Positions 6,502 to 7,368 of a stretch of 7,368 bases of DNA are shown in pieces. Under the pieces are notes generated by a model that saw only the letters and a list, made by a program, of their open reading frames with translations, was not told the origin of the DNA and did not search any database. How positions within the stretch are numbered: position 1 is the first letter of the stretch; each line of letters begins with the position of its first letter. The translations under genes were made by a program, and so were the position numbers. Source of the DNA: Candidatus Cloacimonadota bacterium (GTDB taxonomy: Bacteria > Cloacimonadota > Cloacimonadia > Cloacimonadales > Cloacimonadaceae); NCBI GenBank assembly GCA_023230245.1, contig JALNXT010000069.1:1-7368 (forward strand). Direction: 5' to 3'.

Positions 6502-6510
6502 TAATAATCA

Positions 6511-6538
6511 TTGTGGGGTAAACAGAGTGGCGAATAAT
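6511..6538 (+). promoter_or_regulatory. Possible promoter for ftsY
   Basis: TTGTGG (6511-6516) and AATAAT (6533-6538) are separated by 16 bases; the -10 matches five of six positions and the -35 three. Transcription would begin near 6545, giving a leader of about 40 nt. Tentative. Confidence 0.35.
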
Positions 6539-6573
6539 CTGAGTCCAAGTTCAAATACGATTTGCCCCCCTAG

Positions 6574-6578
6574 AGGAG
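6574..6578 (+). promoter_or_regulatory. Ribosome-binding site that fixes the TTG start of ftsY
   Basis: AGGAG (6574-6578), inside the purine run AGAGGAGAA, lies 7 nt before TTG at 6586. A stop codon TAA (6583-6585) immediately precedes that TTG in the same frame, so no longer protein is possible. Confidence 0.85.
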
Positions 6579-6585
6579 AATATAA

Positions 6586-7368
6586 TTGCTTAGTATAGTA
6601 CGAAACCTAAGACAAAAGCTGAATAGAACCAAGAGTGGCTTTCTAGGTAAGATAGCGGATGCCGTGCGCTTGCGTGGGGTGGTTGATGAAGCTATGCTGG
6701 AAGAGATTGAAGATATCCTGATAAAAAGCGATACCGGTGTGGAAATCACGGAGATGATCTTGGAACGCCTGAGAGAAGAGATCAGAATTGAAAGAATCAC
6801 CGATGCCGAGATCGCACAAATCACTTTAACTGATATCATGCAAGATGTTCTGGTGCGTGAAGATGCAGATGCGCCAGATTTCTTTGCCGAGCCAGAACAT
6901 AAACCGCATGTAATAATATTTGTGGGCGTGAATGGAACTGGGAAAACCACTACCATCGGCAAGGTAGCCCATAAGTTCGCCCAGCAAGGAAAGAAGGTTT
7001 TAATAGTTGCAGGAGACACCTTCCGTGCCGCTGCCATAGAACAGATTGCCATTTGGGCAGAAAGAGCATCTGTAGCAATCGTGCGTGCCAAAGCGGATAG
7101 TGATCCCTCTGCGGTAATCTTTGATGGCATAAGCTCAGCTTTAGCCAAAGGTTACGACATAGTTCTCATCGATACAGCCGGCAGGCAGCATACCAAAGAG
7201 AAGCTGATGAAAGAACTGGGCAAGATAGATAAAACTATCAAGAAACTGATACCTGATGCACCCCATGAAGCGATTCTGGTGGTGGATGCCACCACCGGGC
7301 AGAATGCCATCTCGCAAGCTTTGAATTTCGAGAAATCCATCCACTTAACAGGACTTGCCTTAACCAAA
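6586..7368 (+). CDS. ftsY: Signal recognition particle receptor FtsY, 3'-truncated by window edge
   Basis: SRP-family GTPase that docks SRP-bound ribosomes at the inner membrane for co-translational insertion. The frame is open from TTG at 6586 to the window end (261 codons). The N domain is about residues 1-95; the G domain follows with P-loop GVNGTGKTT (114-122, G1), DTFRAAA (144-150, G2 region), DTAGR (196-200, G3), DATTGQN (234-240) and the start of the G4 motif, GLALTK (256-261), at the last base. The missing part should be about 40 residues. Motif DTFRAAAIEQ and the N-terminal start without an M domain distinguish FtsY from Ffh. The protein begins directly with the N domain: a short basic helix (LSIVRNLRQKLNRTKSGF), probably the membrane-binding amphipathic segment, and no acidic A domain as in E. 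coli. Start evidence is the strong SD and the stop codon just upstream. It is transcribed divergently from the membrane-protein gene. Very sure. Confidence 0.96.
   Translation, partial: MLSIVRNLRQKLNRTKSGFLGKIADAVRLRGVVDEAMLEEIEDILIKSDTGVEITEMILERLREEIRIERITDAEIAQITLTDIMQDVLVREDADAPDFFAEPEHKPHVIIFVGVNGTGKTTTIGKVAHKFAQQGKKVLIVAGDTFRAAAIEQIAIWAERASVAIVRAKADSDPSAVIFDGISSALAKGYDIVLIDTAGRQHTKEKLMKELGKIDKTIKKLIPDAPHEAILVVDATTGQNAISQALNFEKSIHLTGLALTK

Noticed and set aside
6570..7148. 192-codon minus-strand open frame (and shorter ones at 7141-7367)
   Set aside because: They are antisense to ftsY, Ser/Ile-rich without domain features, and the plus-strand frame carries all FtsY GTPase motifs.

Overview
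The window is an ordinary chromosomal segment of a bacterium with an outer membrane. The RND efflux pump implies a diderm envelope; the rest is housekeeping genes. Base composition is moderate, SD sequences of the AGGAG type are used, and ATG, TTG and possibly other starts occur. The protein styles would fit an anaerobic lineage such as Cloacimonadota, but that is an impression and not demonstrated.

Layout. (1) Positions 2-2218, plus strand: C-terminal 70% or so of an HAE1-type RND permease, cut by the left edge. (2) Positions 2219-2415: a non-coding gap between convergent genes, holding a strong hairpin (2303-2359) built from 11-bp modules. (3) Positions 6416 down to 2416, minus strand: a probable four-gene operon in the order small polytopic membrane protein, trmB (tRNA m7G46 methyltransferase), GAF + HD-GYP protein (predicted c-di-GMP phosphodiesterase), and a DusB-like tRNA-dihydrouridine synthase. 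The first two genes overlap by 11 nt, the next pair is 10 nt apart with the SD on the trmB stop codon, and the last pair is separated by 75 nt filled with two different short tandem arrays (7-bp and 8-bp periods). (4) Positions 6417-6585: divergent promoter region. (5) Positions 6586-7368, plus strand: 5' part of ftsY (SRP receptor GTPase), starting at TTG and cut by the right edge before the end of the G domain.

How they work together: two of the four operon genes modify tRNA, one turns over or senses c-di-GMP, and one is an unassigned membrane protein; co-transcription is suggested by spacing, not proven. FtsY and RND are separate units.

No mobile element, CRISPR array, RNA gene or defence-type system is visible. 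I do not see a previously undescribed multi-gene system. The most unusual parts are the intergenic repeats, especially the hairpin at 2303-2359 and the back-to-back arrays at 3381-3465 that occupy the dus leader and supply the last codons of the HD-GYP gene.
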